In this document: piece by piece, positions 9,462 to 18,296 of the stretch
How positions within the stretch are numbered: position 1 is the first letter of the stretch
Layout: each line of letters begins with the position of its first letter
Origin: Acidobacteriaceae bacterium
Lineage (GTDB): Bacteria > Acidobacteriota > Terriglobia > Terriglobales > Acidobacteriaceae
DNA: 36,119 nt
Direction of reading: 5' to 3'
NCBI GenBank assembly: GCA_030838385.1
Contig: JAUTWX010000032.1
Location: 1 to 36,119 of the forward strand
Made by a program: the position numbers and the translations under genes
Notes under the pieces: generated by a model
Seen by the model: the letters and a program-made list of their open reading frames with translations, nothing else
Told to the model about the DNA's origin: nothing
Databases searched by the model: none

Positions 9462-10094
9462 ATGGCGGTAGATCTGGAAAAAATTCGTGCGACGGCGGAG
9501 CGTGTGGCGTCCAGTTATGGGCTGGAACCGGTCGATGTCGAATTTGTCGGCGGCGGCAAGCATCGGGTGCTGCGGGTATCGATCGAAAAGGATGCGGCGG
9601 GGCGGGCTCGGCTGGCTGCCGAGGCGAAGGCTGCCGCGGAGCGAGGCACGAACGACGAAGGCACAGTTCCGGCCGCCGTGCTGCGCGGGGAGCTGAGCTC
9701 CGAGCACCTCTCCGGCGTGACGCATGAGGACTGCGAGCGCTTCAGCCACGACTTCGGCACGGTGATTGAGGTCGAGGACCTGGTTCCAGGTGCGGAGTAC
9801 CTGCTGGAGGTTTCCTCGCCGGGACTGGATCGCAAGCTGAGCCGGCCTGCGGACTACGAGCGCTTTCGCGGCAGCCTGGTGAAGCTGCAGACCTTTCAGC
9901 CGGTCGCGGGCAACCGTCAATGGCAAGGCCGGCTGACGGCGGTCGACCTGAAGGCAGCAAATGGTGGCAAGATCACGCTCGATCGTTCTGCCATCCAAGT
10001 GAAAGGGAAGGCGAAGAAGGCGGCGACTGGCGATGCGCTGGTCGAAATTGAGTTGGCCAACATCGAGAAGGCGCAGCTCGTCCCCGAGCTGTAA
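9462..10094 (+). CDS. rimP: Ribosome maturation factor RimP, with an approximately 40-aa insertion
   Basis: 'RATAERVASSYGLEPVDVEFVGGGKHRVLRVSIEKD...EYLLEVSSPGLDRKLSRPADYERFRG...QWQGRLTAVD'; precedes nusA. Confidence 0.93.
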   Translation: MAVDLEKIRATAERVASSYGLEPVDVEFVGGGKHRVLRVSIEKDAAGRARLAAEAKAAAERGTNDEGTVPAAVLRGELSSEHLSGVTHEDCERFSHDFGTVIEVEDLVPGAEYLLEVSSPGLDRKLSRPADYERFRGSLVKLQTFQPVAGNRQWQGRLTAVDLKAANGGKITLDRSAIQVKGKAKKAATGDALVEIELANIEKAQLVPEL

Positions 10095-10192
10095 ATGAAG
10101 CCGGAGCTGTAAACGAAATCAGCCGAGCAGAACGAATGGCCGCGTGACGTTACACCGCGGCGCGAGATTGAACGAGAGAAGGACAGAGAGAG

Positions 10193-12046
10193 ATGGCGAG
10201 TCAGCTTTATCAGGTAATTGAAGGATTGAGCCGCGACAAGGGGATCGACCCACAGATCGTGGTGACCGCGGTTGAGGATGCGATCGCTCTAGCGACGCGC
10301 AAGTACTACAAGACGCAGGAAAACATGCGCGCCGAGCTGGACAAGGAGACGGGCGAGATTCGCGCGTACGTGTACAAGACCGTAACCGCGACCGATGACG
10401 AGATCGAAGACGACCTGAACCAGATCGCGCTGGAAGAGGCGAAGGAACTTGCGCCGGACGTGGAAGTAGGCGGCGAGATTCGCTACTACAAGCCGACCGA
10501 CGTGCTCGGCCGGATCGCCGCGCAGATGGCGAAGCAGGTGATCTTCCAGAAGGTTCGCGAGGCGGAGCGCGACACGGTCTTCAACGAGTACGCGCATCGC
10601 ACGGGCGAAGTGCTGACCGCGATGGTGAAGCGGCTGGAGCTGCAGGACGTGATCTTCGACCTGGGGAAGGCCGAAGCGCGCATGCCGCGCCGCGAGCAGA
10701 GCCGGCTGGAGCAGTTCAGCGTGGGTGAGCGGGTGCGCGTTATTCTGCTGCGCGTGGATCGCGCTGCAAAGGGGCCGCAGGTGGTGGTCTCGCGTGCCGC
10801 GCCAGAGCTGGTGCAGAGCCTCTTCCAGAGCGAGGTGCCGGAGATTTACGACGGCACGGTCAGCGTGCAAGCCATCGCGCGCGAGGCGGGCGAGCGGACC
10901 AAGATCGCCGTCCAATCGCGCGATAAGGATGTCGATCCGGTGGGTGCATGCGTCGGCATGAAGGGGATGCGCGTGCAGTCCATCATCCGCGAGCTGCGCG
11001 GCGAGAAGATCGACATCATCGAGTTCTCCGATGAGGTGACGACCTTCGCCGAGAAGGCGCTGCAGCCGGCCAAGGTGAGCCGCGTCAGCATCACCGATCT
11101 GACCGAAAAGCAGCTCGAGGTCATCGTGGATGACACGCAGCTCTCGCTGGCCATCGGCAAGAAGGGGCAGAACGTGCGGCTCGCAGCGAAGCTGCTGGGC
11201 TGGAAGATCGACATCAAGAGCGAGGAAGAGAAGCGCCAGGAAGTGGAGCAGCAGATGCAGGCGCTGAGCGGCGGCCCGTCGACGCCGATCGAACAGGTGA
11301 CCGAGCTGGGCGAGACGATCATCCAGAAACTGGTCGCCGCCGGCATCACGACCGTCGAATCGCTGGCCGATATGACTCCGGAGCAACTGGAGGAGATCCC
11401 GGGCATCGGCGAAAAGACGCTGGAGAAGATTTCAATCGCGGTGCGCCATTACTTCGGCCAGTACGAAGAGGGCGAGGAGCGGCCGGAGGGCGCTGCATCT
11501 CAATCTGCAGAGGGGGATGCAATGCAAGCCGACAATATTGACAACGCACTCACCCAGCCGGAAGAGGCGCTGGTAGGACAGCGGCCGGGCGGCGATGACC
11601 TGGTGGAAGCGGACGTGCTCGGTCGCGACGATGTTGTGACCGGTGCGGGTGAGGACAACGAGCGGGCGCCGAATCGGGCCGATCTCGAGGCGCTCGACAC
11701 TGATGCCACGCTGGACGAAGAGCGGGCGAAGGCCGATGCGGAGCTGGGCGAGGAGCTGGACGCCCTGCGAGTGGATGATGCGGATGGAACGAATGAGAAC
11801 CCGGATAGCAGGGACAGCTCGGGCCGCGTCGTCGACGAAATAGCTCGGGAACGCATAGAAGAGCTCACCGAGTCCGGCCGCGAGGCCGGCGAGGTGGGGG
11901 TTCTGCCACAGGACGTTGGAAACGACGACACCAGCGCCCGTCTGCGGCGTCAAAATCCAGCCAACAGCCCCCTTCCAGGCGGGGAGGCAGAGGAAGAGAC
12001 AGTGCTTCCCGATGCCCGCCCGCAGAGCGACGACGAAGGTGTGTAA
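10193..12046 (+). CDS. nusA: Transcription termination/antitermination protein NusA with a long acidic C-terminal tail
   Basis: NusA N-domain, S1 'GERVRVILLRVDRAAKGPQVVVSRAAPELV', KH 'DPVGACVGMKGMRVQSIIRELRGEKIDIIEF', 'LSLAIGKKGQNVRLAAKLLGWKIDIKSE', HhH region. Confidence 0.97.
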   Translation: MASQLYQVIEGLSRDKGIDPQIVVTAVEDAIALATRKYYKTQENMRAELDKETGEIRAYVYKTVTATDDEIEDDLNQIALEEAKELAPDVEVGGEIRYYKPTDVLGRIAAQMAKQVIFQKVREAERDTVFNEYAHRTGEVLTAMVKRLELQDVIFDLGKAEARMPRREQSRLEQFSVGERVRVILLRVDRAAKGPQVVVSRAAPELVQSLFQSEVPEIYDGTVSVQAIAREAGERTKIAVQSRDKDVDPVGACVGMKGMRVQSIIRELRGEKIDIIEFSDEVTTFAEKALQPAKVSRVSITDLTEKQLEVIVDDTQLSLAIGKKGQNVRLAAKLLGWKIDIKSEEEKRQEVEQQMQALSGGPSTPIEQVTELGETIIQKLVAAGITTVESLADMTPEQLEEIPGIGEKTLEKISIAVRHYFGQYEEGEERPEGAASQSAEGDAMQADNIDNALTQPEEALVGQRPGGDDLVEADVLGRDDVVTGAGEDNERAPNRADLEALDTDATLDEERAKADAELGEELDALRVDDADGTNENPDSRDSSGRVVDEIARERIEELTESGREAGEVGVLPQDVGNDDTSARLRRQNPANSPLPGGEAEEETVLPDARPQSDDEGV

Positions 12047-12216
12047 CGGTAACGGCGCCTCATCCTCGATCTTTGTGCTGCGCATCTTCACATCGGGGCA
12101 GCACGAATTTCCGGTTTTCAGGCGATAATCAATGGGACGGCATGTGAACCCGGCAGACCAAGAGGTTGCTATGAACAGCTGAGGGGCGACAGGCAGAGTG
12201 CCACGTAAAGGGACGG

Positions 12217-15200
12217 ATGAGTAAAGTTCGCATCAACGATTTGGCAAGAGAGCTCGAAGTCAAGAGCAAAGCGATTCTTGACGTACTGCGTGAGGTTGGG
12301 GTGACCGACCCGAAAACGCATTCCAGCTCGCTCGAGTTAGATGAAGCGCAGCGTGTGCGCGCGCATTTCCAGCGTGGGAGCAGCCGCAACGGCTCAACCG
12401 CAACGAAGGGCGAGAGCGGGTCCGCCCAGAAGATCGACTGGTCGCGAGTATCGAAGCCCGGCGACGTTCTCAAAGCGATCCAACAGCGTAAAGAAGAGGC
12501 GGAGCGGCCAGCGCCGCGGCCCCAAGGCACGCCTGCCGCCGCTGCCCAGCCTGCTGCGCCAGCGGTGCCTGCTGCTTCGGCCGCACCTGCGGCTGCGCCG
12601 CCTGCCAGCGTGCCCGCTGCTGCGCCCAAGGCTGAGCCTCCAACTCCGCCGCGACGCATCGTCGTACCTCAGCCGCGGCAGGCGCCGCCGATCGTGACTG
12701 CGCCCCCGCCACAGGCTCCGGCTATTGCCGCGAAACCGCCTGCCGGCCCCGTCGTGGCCCGTCCTCCTGTGACGGCTGCTCCGCCGGCTGCAGCGTCCAC
12801 GGCGCAGCGTCCGGCAATCGCCTCGGCTCCGCCCACAAATACGGTGGTCGCACGTCCGGCTGCTGCCGCTGCTCCGCCTGCGCCAGCCGCGGCCAGTGCT
12901 GCGCCCGCAGCGGCTCCTCCTCCCGCAGCGGTTGCTCCGCCTGCAACGCCGCCGGTTGCAGCTGCACCGGAAGCGCCGGAGGTCTCTGCCGCAGCGCCCA
13001 CGCCGATCAGGCGGGTCATCATGCCGCAGACCGGCCCGCGTCCGGTCTACAGCGCACCGCCGCCGCGTCCTGTTGCACCGCAGGCTCCAAGTGGACCTGC
13101 TGGTTCGGGCGGCGTCATTCAGCGCGGCCGACCCATCTTCCAGCGCCCCGGTGGACCAGGCGGCTATCCGCAGCGTCCAGGCGCTCCCGCAGGCGCAGGC
13201 GCTCCTGGTGGCTTTCCAGCAGGACGCCGGCCCATGCATCCCACGCGTTCCGCGCCCACAGGCGCTCCGGGCGGCCGTCCGGGCTTTGGTCCGCGTCCCG
13301 GTGGTCCTGGTGGCCGTCCCGGCTTCGGCCAGCGACCCGGTGGTCCCCCTGGGGCCGGCGGCGGACTCATGCCGCCTCCGGGCGAAGCGCCGCGTCCACA
13401 GCGTCCGAGTGGTCCGCCACGCGGCCGTGGACGCCAGCAGTACCCGAAGACCAAGGAAGGCCCGATGAAGGGCTTCGCTCCGCCATCGCGTTTCGGTGGA
13501 GCGCAGGTTCCGCAGGAGCCGCTGCCCATCACCCGCACCATCACGGTGACCGAGGGCATCAGCGTGAAGGACCTGGCGGAGAAGCTCGGCGTGCGCGGCA
13601 AGGATCTGATCGCAAGCCTGTTGATGCGCGGTGTGCTGGTCACGGTGAATCAGTCGCTCGATGCGGAACTGGTGAAGGATGTGGCGCGTCAATTCGGCGC
13701 GGACGCTACCATCATCAGCTTCGAAGACGAGATGGCCAACGAGGCGCTCGAAACACTCCTCGGAACCGAGCACGTCGGCGAGATCGAAGTGACGCGTTCA
13801 CCCGTAGTCACAGTGATGGGCCACGTCGATCACGGCAAGACTTCGCTGCTCGATGCGATCCGCGAAACGGATGTAGCGGCGGGCGAAGCCGGCGGTATCA
13901 CGCAGCACATCGGCGCGTACAAGGTCCGCATCACCAAGCAGGATTCACCTGCCTTTGGCCGCGAGATCGTCTTTCTCGATACGCCGGGTCACGAGGCATT
14001 TACCCGCATGCGTGCGCGCGGCGCGAAGGTGACCGACATCGTGGTCATCGTGGTCGCAGCGGATGACGGCGTGATGCCCCAGACGCTCGAAGCCATCGAC
14101 CACGCCAAGGCGGCGAATGTGCCGATGATCGTGGCGGTGAACAAGATCGACAAGCCGGATGCGCAGCCGGACCGCGTGAAGCAGCAGTTGGGCGATCGCG
14201 GGCTGGTGCCTGAGGCGTGGGGCGGTTCGACCGTCTTCGTCGATGTATCGGCGAAGAAGCGGCTGAATCTGGACCTGCTGCTCGAAATGATCTGCCTCAC
14301 GGCGGATCTCGGCGATCTCAAGGCGACGCCCGATCGTTCGGGTCTGGGTACGGTGCTCGAAGCCAAGCTCGATCGCGGCCGCGGCGTTGTCGCGAGCGTG
14401 CTGGTACAGAACGGCACACTGCGCAACAGCGACAGCTTCATCGTAGGCAACACCTTCGGCAAGGTCCGCGCCATGTTTGACGATCGCGGCCGGTCGATCG
14501 ACGAGGCAGGGCCATCGACTCCGGTTGAGATCCTGGGCCTCGAAGGCATGCCGGATGCGGGCGACAACTTCCTTGTCGTCGCGGATCGCGACAAGGCGAA
14601 GGGCATTGCGCAGTACCGCAAGATGAAGGAGCGTGAATCGCAACTGGCGAAGAGCTCGCGTGTCTCGCTCGAAGGCTTGGCAGAGCAGATCAAGCAGGCC
14701 GGCGTCAAAGACCTGCCGCTCATCCTCAAGGGCGATGTGCAGGGCTCGGTGCAGGTGCTCTCCGATTCGCTCAGCAAGATGTCGACCGAGAAGGTGCGGA
14801 TCAAGATTCTCCACACCGGCGTCGGCGCCATCACGGAGAGCGACATCCTGCTGGCTTCTGCATCCAACGCGATCGTGATCGGCTTCAACGTGCGGCCGGA
14901 GCGCAAGGCCGCCGATCTGGCCGAGCAGGAAGGCGTGGAAATCCGGCTGCACTCGATTATTTACGAGCTGCAGGACGAGATCACCAAGGCGATGCTGGGG
15001 CTGCTCGATCCGGTCTTCAAGGAGAGCTATCAGGGGCGTGCGCTGGTGCAGGAGGTCTTCCGCATCCCGAAGGTGGGCACCATCGCCGGCTGCCGCGTTA
15101 CCGACGGGTCGATCCGTCGCGACGCAGAAGTCCGCGTGATGCGTGGCGGCGAGCAGGTCTTCAAGGGCAAGCTCGCATCGCTCAAGCGCTTCAAGGACGA

Positions 15201-15327
15201 TGCGCGCGAGGTCACTAACGGTATGGAGTGCGGCATGGGATTTGCCGGCTTCAGCGACGTGCAACAGGGCGACCAGATCGAGGCCTTCGTGACCGAGAAG
15301 GTTGCGGCGGAGCTGACGGCGCGCTGA
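12217..15327 (+). CDS. infB: Translation initiation factor IF-2
   Basis: IF2_N domain, Pro/Ala/Gly-rich linker, G1 'GHVDHGKTSLLDAIRETDVAAGEAGGITQHIGAY', 'DTPGHEAFTRMRARGA', 'NKID'. Confidence 0.98.
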   Translation: MSKVRINDLARELEVKSKAILDVLREVGVTDPKTHSSSLELDEAQRVRAHFQRGSSRNGSTATKGESGSAQKIDWSRVSKPGDVLKAIQQRKEEAERPAPRPQGTPAAAAQPAAPAVPAASAAPAAAPPASVPAAAPKAEPPTPPRRIVVPQPRQAPPIVTAPPPQAPAIAAKPPAGPVVARPPVTAAPPAAASTAQRPAIASAPPTNTVVARPAAAAAPPAPAAASAAPAAAPPPAAVAPPATPPVAAAPEAPEVSAAAPTPIRRVIMPQTGPRPVYSAPPPRPVAPQAPSGPAGSGGVIQRGRPIFQRPGGPGGYPQRPGAPAGAGAPGGFPAGRRPMHPTRSAPTGAPGGRPGFGPRPGGPGGRPGFGQRPGGPPGAGGGLMPPPGEAPRPQRPSGPPRGRGRQQYPKTKEGPMKGFAPPSRFGGAQVPQEPLPITRTITVTEGISVKDLAEKLGVRGKDLIASLLMRGVLVTVNQSLDAELVKDVARQFGADATIISFEDEMANEALETLLGTEHVGEIEVTRSPVVTVMGHVDHGKTSLLDAIRETDVAAGEAGGITQHIGAYKVRITKQDSPAFGREIVFLDTPGHEAFTRMRARGAKVTDIVVIVVAADDGVMPQTLEAIDHAKAANVPMIVAVNKIDKPDAQPDRVKQQLGDRGLVPEAWGGSTVFVDVSAKKRLNLDLLLEMICLTADLGDLKATPDRSGLGTVLEAKLDRGRGVVASVLVQNGTLRNSDSFIVGNTFGKVRAMFDDRGRSIDEAGPSTPVEILGLEGMPDAGDNFLVVADRDKAKGIAQYRKMKERESQLAKSSRVSLEGLAEQIKQAGVKDLPLILKGDVQGSVQVLSDSLSKMSTEKVRIKILHTGVGAITESDILLASASNAIVIGFNVRPERKAADLAEQEGVEIRLHSIIYELQDEITKAMLGLLDPVFKESYQGRALVQEVFRIPKVGTIAGCRVTDGSIRRDAEVRVMRGGEQVFKGKLASLKRFKDDAREVTNGMECGMGFAGFSDVQQGDQIEAFVTEKVAAELTAR
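13270..13347 (+). repeat. Two tandem 13-codon repeats (GGRPGFG[P/Q]RPGGP) in the IF-2 linker
   Basis: GGRPGFGPRPGGP (13270-13308) then GGRPGFGQRPGGP (13309-13347). Confidence 0.9.
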
Positions 15328-15358
15328 GCGTAGCTGGAGAACCGTAACCGCAGAACTG

Positions 15359-15392
15359 AGAGAAGCCCGGCCATCGGCCGGGCTTCTCTTTT
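15359..15392 (+). terminator. Rho-independent terminator after infB
   Basis: AGAGAAGCCCGGCC - ATC - GGCCGGGCTTCTCT then TTT; 14-bp perfect stem. Confidence 0.93.
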
Positions 15393-15406
15393 GCGATGAA
15401 GACTCG

Positions 15407-17353
15407 CTACTTTGTTGCTGCCGGCGGCGGCGTTAGCGGCTTCACGATGTCGTCCAGCAGATCTGGCGCGCTCGAATCCCGCTCCAGGTGCGGATACTTC
15501 TCACCCGCGTGATAGTCGAGCTTGAGCGTGCGGAAGTGGTTGTCGTTCGAGACGATGAATTCGATGGGTTCGCTGGTGCCCTTGGCTTTCTTCAGCGCGT
15601 CTTTGAAGCCGTCATCGGAGTAGCCGATGCTGTTGACCGCGACGACCTTCCACTGCGGCGCGAAGCCGGCCTTGTAGGCATCGGAGAACATCTTTACGTC
15701 GCTGATGGTGCCGTCCTTGGTGAGACGCAGGCCAATTGAGTAATACGCATCGACGCCACCGCGCCTGCCGAGCGCAGCCTTCTCGAACTTCGTCGGCTGA
15801 TCTTCATAGGTCAGCTTGTATCCGCCATGCTCGATGCCGCCCAGCGGTGCGTGGTTCGCATGCGAGGTGAGGCGCTCGGTCAGGAAGCCACGCCAGTCGT
15901 AGGCGACGACAGAGTTGAGGTCGTTCACGATGTCATCGAAGGTGTAGGGAACGACCTTCGGCGGTGTGTTGCCGCCCACCGCCAGGAACTTGATGCAGAA
16001 GTCATTCAGCGATTTCTGTCCGTGCGTGAGCTGACGGATCGTAGTATCAGCGTCGAGCCACAGCAGCTCGCCTTCGGGATAGTAGTCCTGGCTGCGCCGC
16101 CAGTTGCTGTAGTTCTGTGTGTTGCCGCGTAGAATCTGTGCCGCGATGGCGGTGTCTTCCAAGTCGCGCCAAGTGCGGCCGGGTTTCTGGTCGAGGTTCG
16201 CGGCAGTGAGCGCCAGCGATTCCTTGTACTGCTCCGGCGTCCACAGGCCGCTGCGCGTCGCCAGCACGCCGCCCCAGTATTGCGTCATGCCCTCGTAGAC
16301 CCACAGCAGGTCGCCGCGCATCGGGGTGGCATAGTCCGGCGTCGCAAGGCCGATGGGCCGGCGGTATTTGCCATTCCACGAGTGTGTGAACTCATGCGGC
16401 AGCAGATCGGCGTCGAGCATTGCCATCGAGTCGTCCGAAAGGCCTTTCTCCGGCAGTCCGTTGTCGCTGGACTGGTGATGCTCCAGGCCCTCGCCGCGCA
16501 CGTTGTCGCTAAGTGAGAGGACGAAATGATAGGTCTCATAGTGATGCGACTGGTAAAGCGCAGAAGCTTCGCGCACCAGCCGCGAAAATGAATCGAGGAT
16601 CGCCGGCTTGATCTCGACATCGTCCGGCGCCTCGCCTGCTACGTCGAGATAATGCTTCGGCGTGATCTCCGGCGCCAGTGGAATCTCGCGGAAGTAGCGG
16701 CCGGTGATGAATGGCGAATCGACCAGCATTTCGAGCGGGACGGTCTTGAAGCTGGTCTCGTTCCCGGACTGCTGCGTCGGCGTCAGCGCGGTGCCGGATT
16801 TCCAGCCATCGGGCACGGTGATGCTGGCGGTGATGGGAATGTCGGCGACCGGGATGTGTGCCGGATAGAGCACGACGGAGTTCCACTCCAGGACAGCCAT
16901 GTTCGCGCTGGCGGCGTCGTCTTCGCCGGAGCCGGTGCCACCAGGAACTACGAGGAAGTCGTAGGAGACATCCAGCGAGGTCACGCCATCAGGCACGGTC
17001 AGGTGAATGCCGTACATGTCGACTTCATCGCGCCGCCACGGGATGTCCTTGCCATTCGCGCGGACGAAGACGCCCGTGAGATTGTCGATGGGGCCGGTAG
17101 GACGATGGTTGCCGGGAATCCACTGCGGATATTCGAGCGTCAATGGGCCGGCTGAAACAGGGATCTGCTCGTGCGCATGCAGGATGTGGCGCGGCGCATC
17201 GGTGAGATCGACGTGCAGGATGATCGGCTCACTTGGATGGGCCGGTTCTTTTGCGGCGGGTTTGTGTTTTGCAGCGAGAGCGGGAAGGGTGAGTGCAACA
17301 ACCACAAGCAGAGCAGGGAAGCGGGGGGCGCCATTCGTCATGGAGAAAATCAT
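15407..17353 (-). CDS. M61 family metallopeptidase (glycyl aminopeptidase-like), secreted
   Basis: 'LPHEFTHSWNGKYRRPIGL' zinc motif, 'LLWVYEGMTQYWGGVLATRSG', C-terminal PDZ-like region. Confidence 0.93.
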   Translation of the reverse strand: MIFSMTNGAPRFPALLVVVALTLPALAAKHKPAAKEPAHPSEPIILHVDLTDAPRHILHAHEQIPVSAGPLTLEYPQWIPGNHRPTGPIDNLTGVFVRANGKDIPWRRDEVDMYGIHLTVPDGVTSLDVSYDFLVVPGGTGSGEDDAASANMAVLEWNSVVLYPAHIPVADIPITASITVPDGWKSGTALTPTQQSGNETSFKTVPLEMLVDSPFITGRYFREIPLAPEITPKHYLDVAGEAPDDVEIKPAILDSFSRLVREASALYQSHHYETYHFVLSLSDNVRGEGLEHHQSSDNGLPEKGLSDDSMAMLDADLLPHEFTHSWNGKYRRPIGLATPDYATPMRGDLLWVYEGMTQYWGGVLATRSGLWTPEQYKESLALTAANLDQKPGRTWRDLEDTAIAAQILRGNTQNYSNWRRSQDYYPEGELLWLDADTTIRQLTHGQKSLNDFCIKFLAVGGNTPPKVVPYTFDDIVNDLNSVVAYDWRGFLTERLTSHANHAPLGGIEHGGYKLTYEDQPTKFEKAALGRRGGVDAYYSIGLRLTKDGTISDVKMFSDAYKAGFAPQWKVVAVNSIGYSDDGFKDALKKAKGTSEPIEFIVSNDNHFRTLKLDYHAGEKYPHLERDSSAPDLLDDIVKPLTPPPAATK

Positions 17354-17387
17354 ACCGCCAGAGGCGCTCTATCCTGTCACCGGCTCT

Positions 17388-18296
17388 CTATCGAGCTTTT
17401 CGCAGAAGCTGGCGATAACGACTCGGGGAGTAGCCGATGATGGAGCGGAAATCATTGATGAGGTGGGCCTGGTCGCAGTAGCCGAGATCGAGCGCCGTTT
17501 GCGCACCATCCAATGCTTCGCCCGCCTTCAGCCGCTCCACCAGCTCGTGCAGTCGATAGCGGCGAATCACCCACTTGGGGCTGGCTCCGACGTACTCCTG
17601 AAACAGACGCTGCAGCGAGCGCTGGCTCATACCGCTTTGACGTGCCAGTTGCTGCACGCTGCGAATCTCGCCCTCGCTTTCCGCGGCCTTTGCAATCTGT
17701 TCGACCAGCCGCGTGGCCAGGGCGACATTCGCGTCCGCTGCGGGGAGGCGCGCGCGCAGGAATTCACTCGCGCCTGCAATCAGGTCTTCGTCATCCTGGA
17801 TCGACAACATGGTGATCTGCCACTGTCGCGCGCTGGCTCCCGCACTGGCTCCAAAGATCTGCTCGACCGGCACCATGCGGTTGGCGAGCGTGCCGACGGA
17901 CGCGCCGAGAAATGGCCGAAAGCCGCCCGGTCGAAACTTGATGCCGAAGACGCGTGATTCGCCCTCCAGCGTGGTCGAGAAGCGTGCCGTATGTACGCCG
18001 GCAACGTGAGAGCCGGCTCGGTCGAAGACGATATGAACATTGGGATGAGGCAGCGTCTCCTGCAGGAACGGCTCGCAGCCGCACAGGTCCCAGCTCACGC
18101 TCCAGAAATGTTGAATCCACGGTTGGAGATCGATGGGCGGTTTCCGGCGCGCATGACGCATGCGCCCGTCGGCTGGTGCTGGCCGAAGCACGCCACGTGG
18201 CCTGCCTGCTTCCGGATCGTATATCTCCTCTGCGCAGGAAGGCTGCTCAGGAGTTTTCTTCACCGCAATGGCCTTCATGGAATCAGTGCCGGGCAT
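17388..18296 (-). CDS. AraC-family transcriptional regulator with DUF6597-like N-terminal domain (start at MPGTDSMKA)
   Basis: C-terminal HTH 'SVQQLARQSGMSQRSLQRLFQEYVGASPKWVIRRYRLHE...LALDLGYCDQAHLINDFRSIIGYSPSRYRQ'; ORF extends to 18326. Confidence 0.9.
   Translation of the reverse strand: MPGTDSMKAIAVKKTPEQPSCAEEIYDPEAGRPRGVLRPAPADGRMRHARRKPPIDLQPWIQHFWSVSWDLCGCEPFLQETLPHPNVHIVFDRAGSHVAGVHTARFSTTLEGESRVFGIKFRPGGFRPFLGASVGTLANRMVPVEQIFGASAGASARQWQITMLSIQDDEDLIAGASEFLRARLPAADANVALATRLVEQIAKAAESEGEIRSVQQLARQSGMSQRSLQRLFQEYVGASPKWVIRRYRLHELVERLKAGEALDGAQTALDLGYCDQAHLINDFRSIIGYSPSRYRQLLRKAR

Noticed and set aside
10289-11406. Minus-strand ORFs of 365 and 186 aa inside nusA
   Set aside because: Antisense to a clear NusA; composition is typical of spurious high-GC ORFs.
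12171-12182. Mini-uORF ATGAACAGCTGA upstream of infB
   Set aside because: Three-codon ORFs occur frequently by chance; no supporting evidence.
12490-13470. Repetitive Pro/Ala/Gly-rich DNA in infB as a repeat array or mobile element
   Set aside because: It is the normal low-complexity IF-2 linker; only the 39-bp tandem duplication is reported.
12394-15264. Long minus-strand ORFs (459 aa and 439 aa) antisense to infB
   Set aside because: Shadow ORFs from high-GC codon bias; infB on the plus strand is unambiguous and the translations are Arg/His-rich with no domain.
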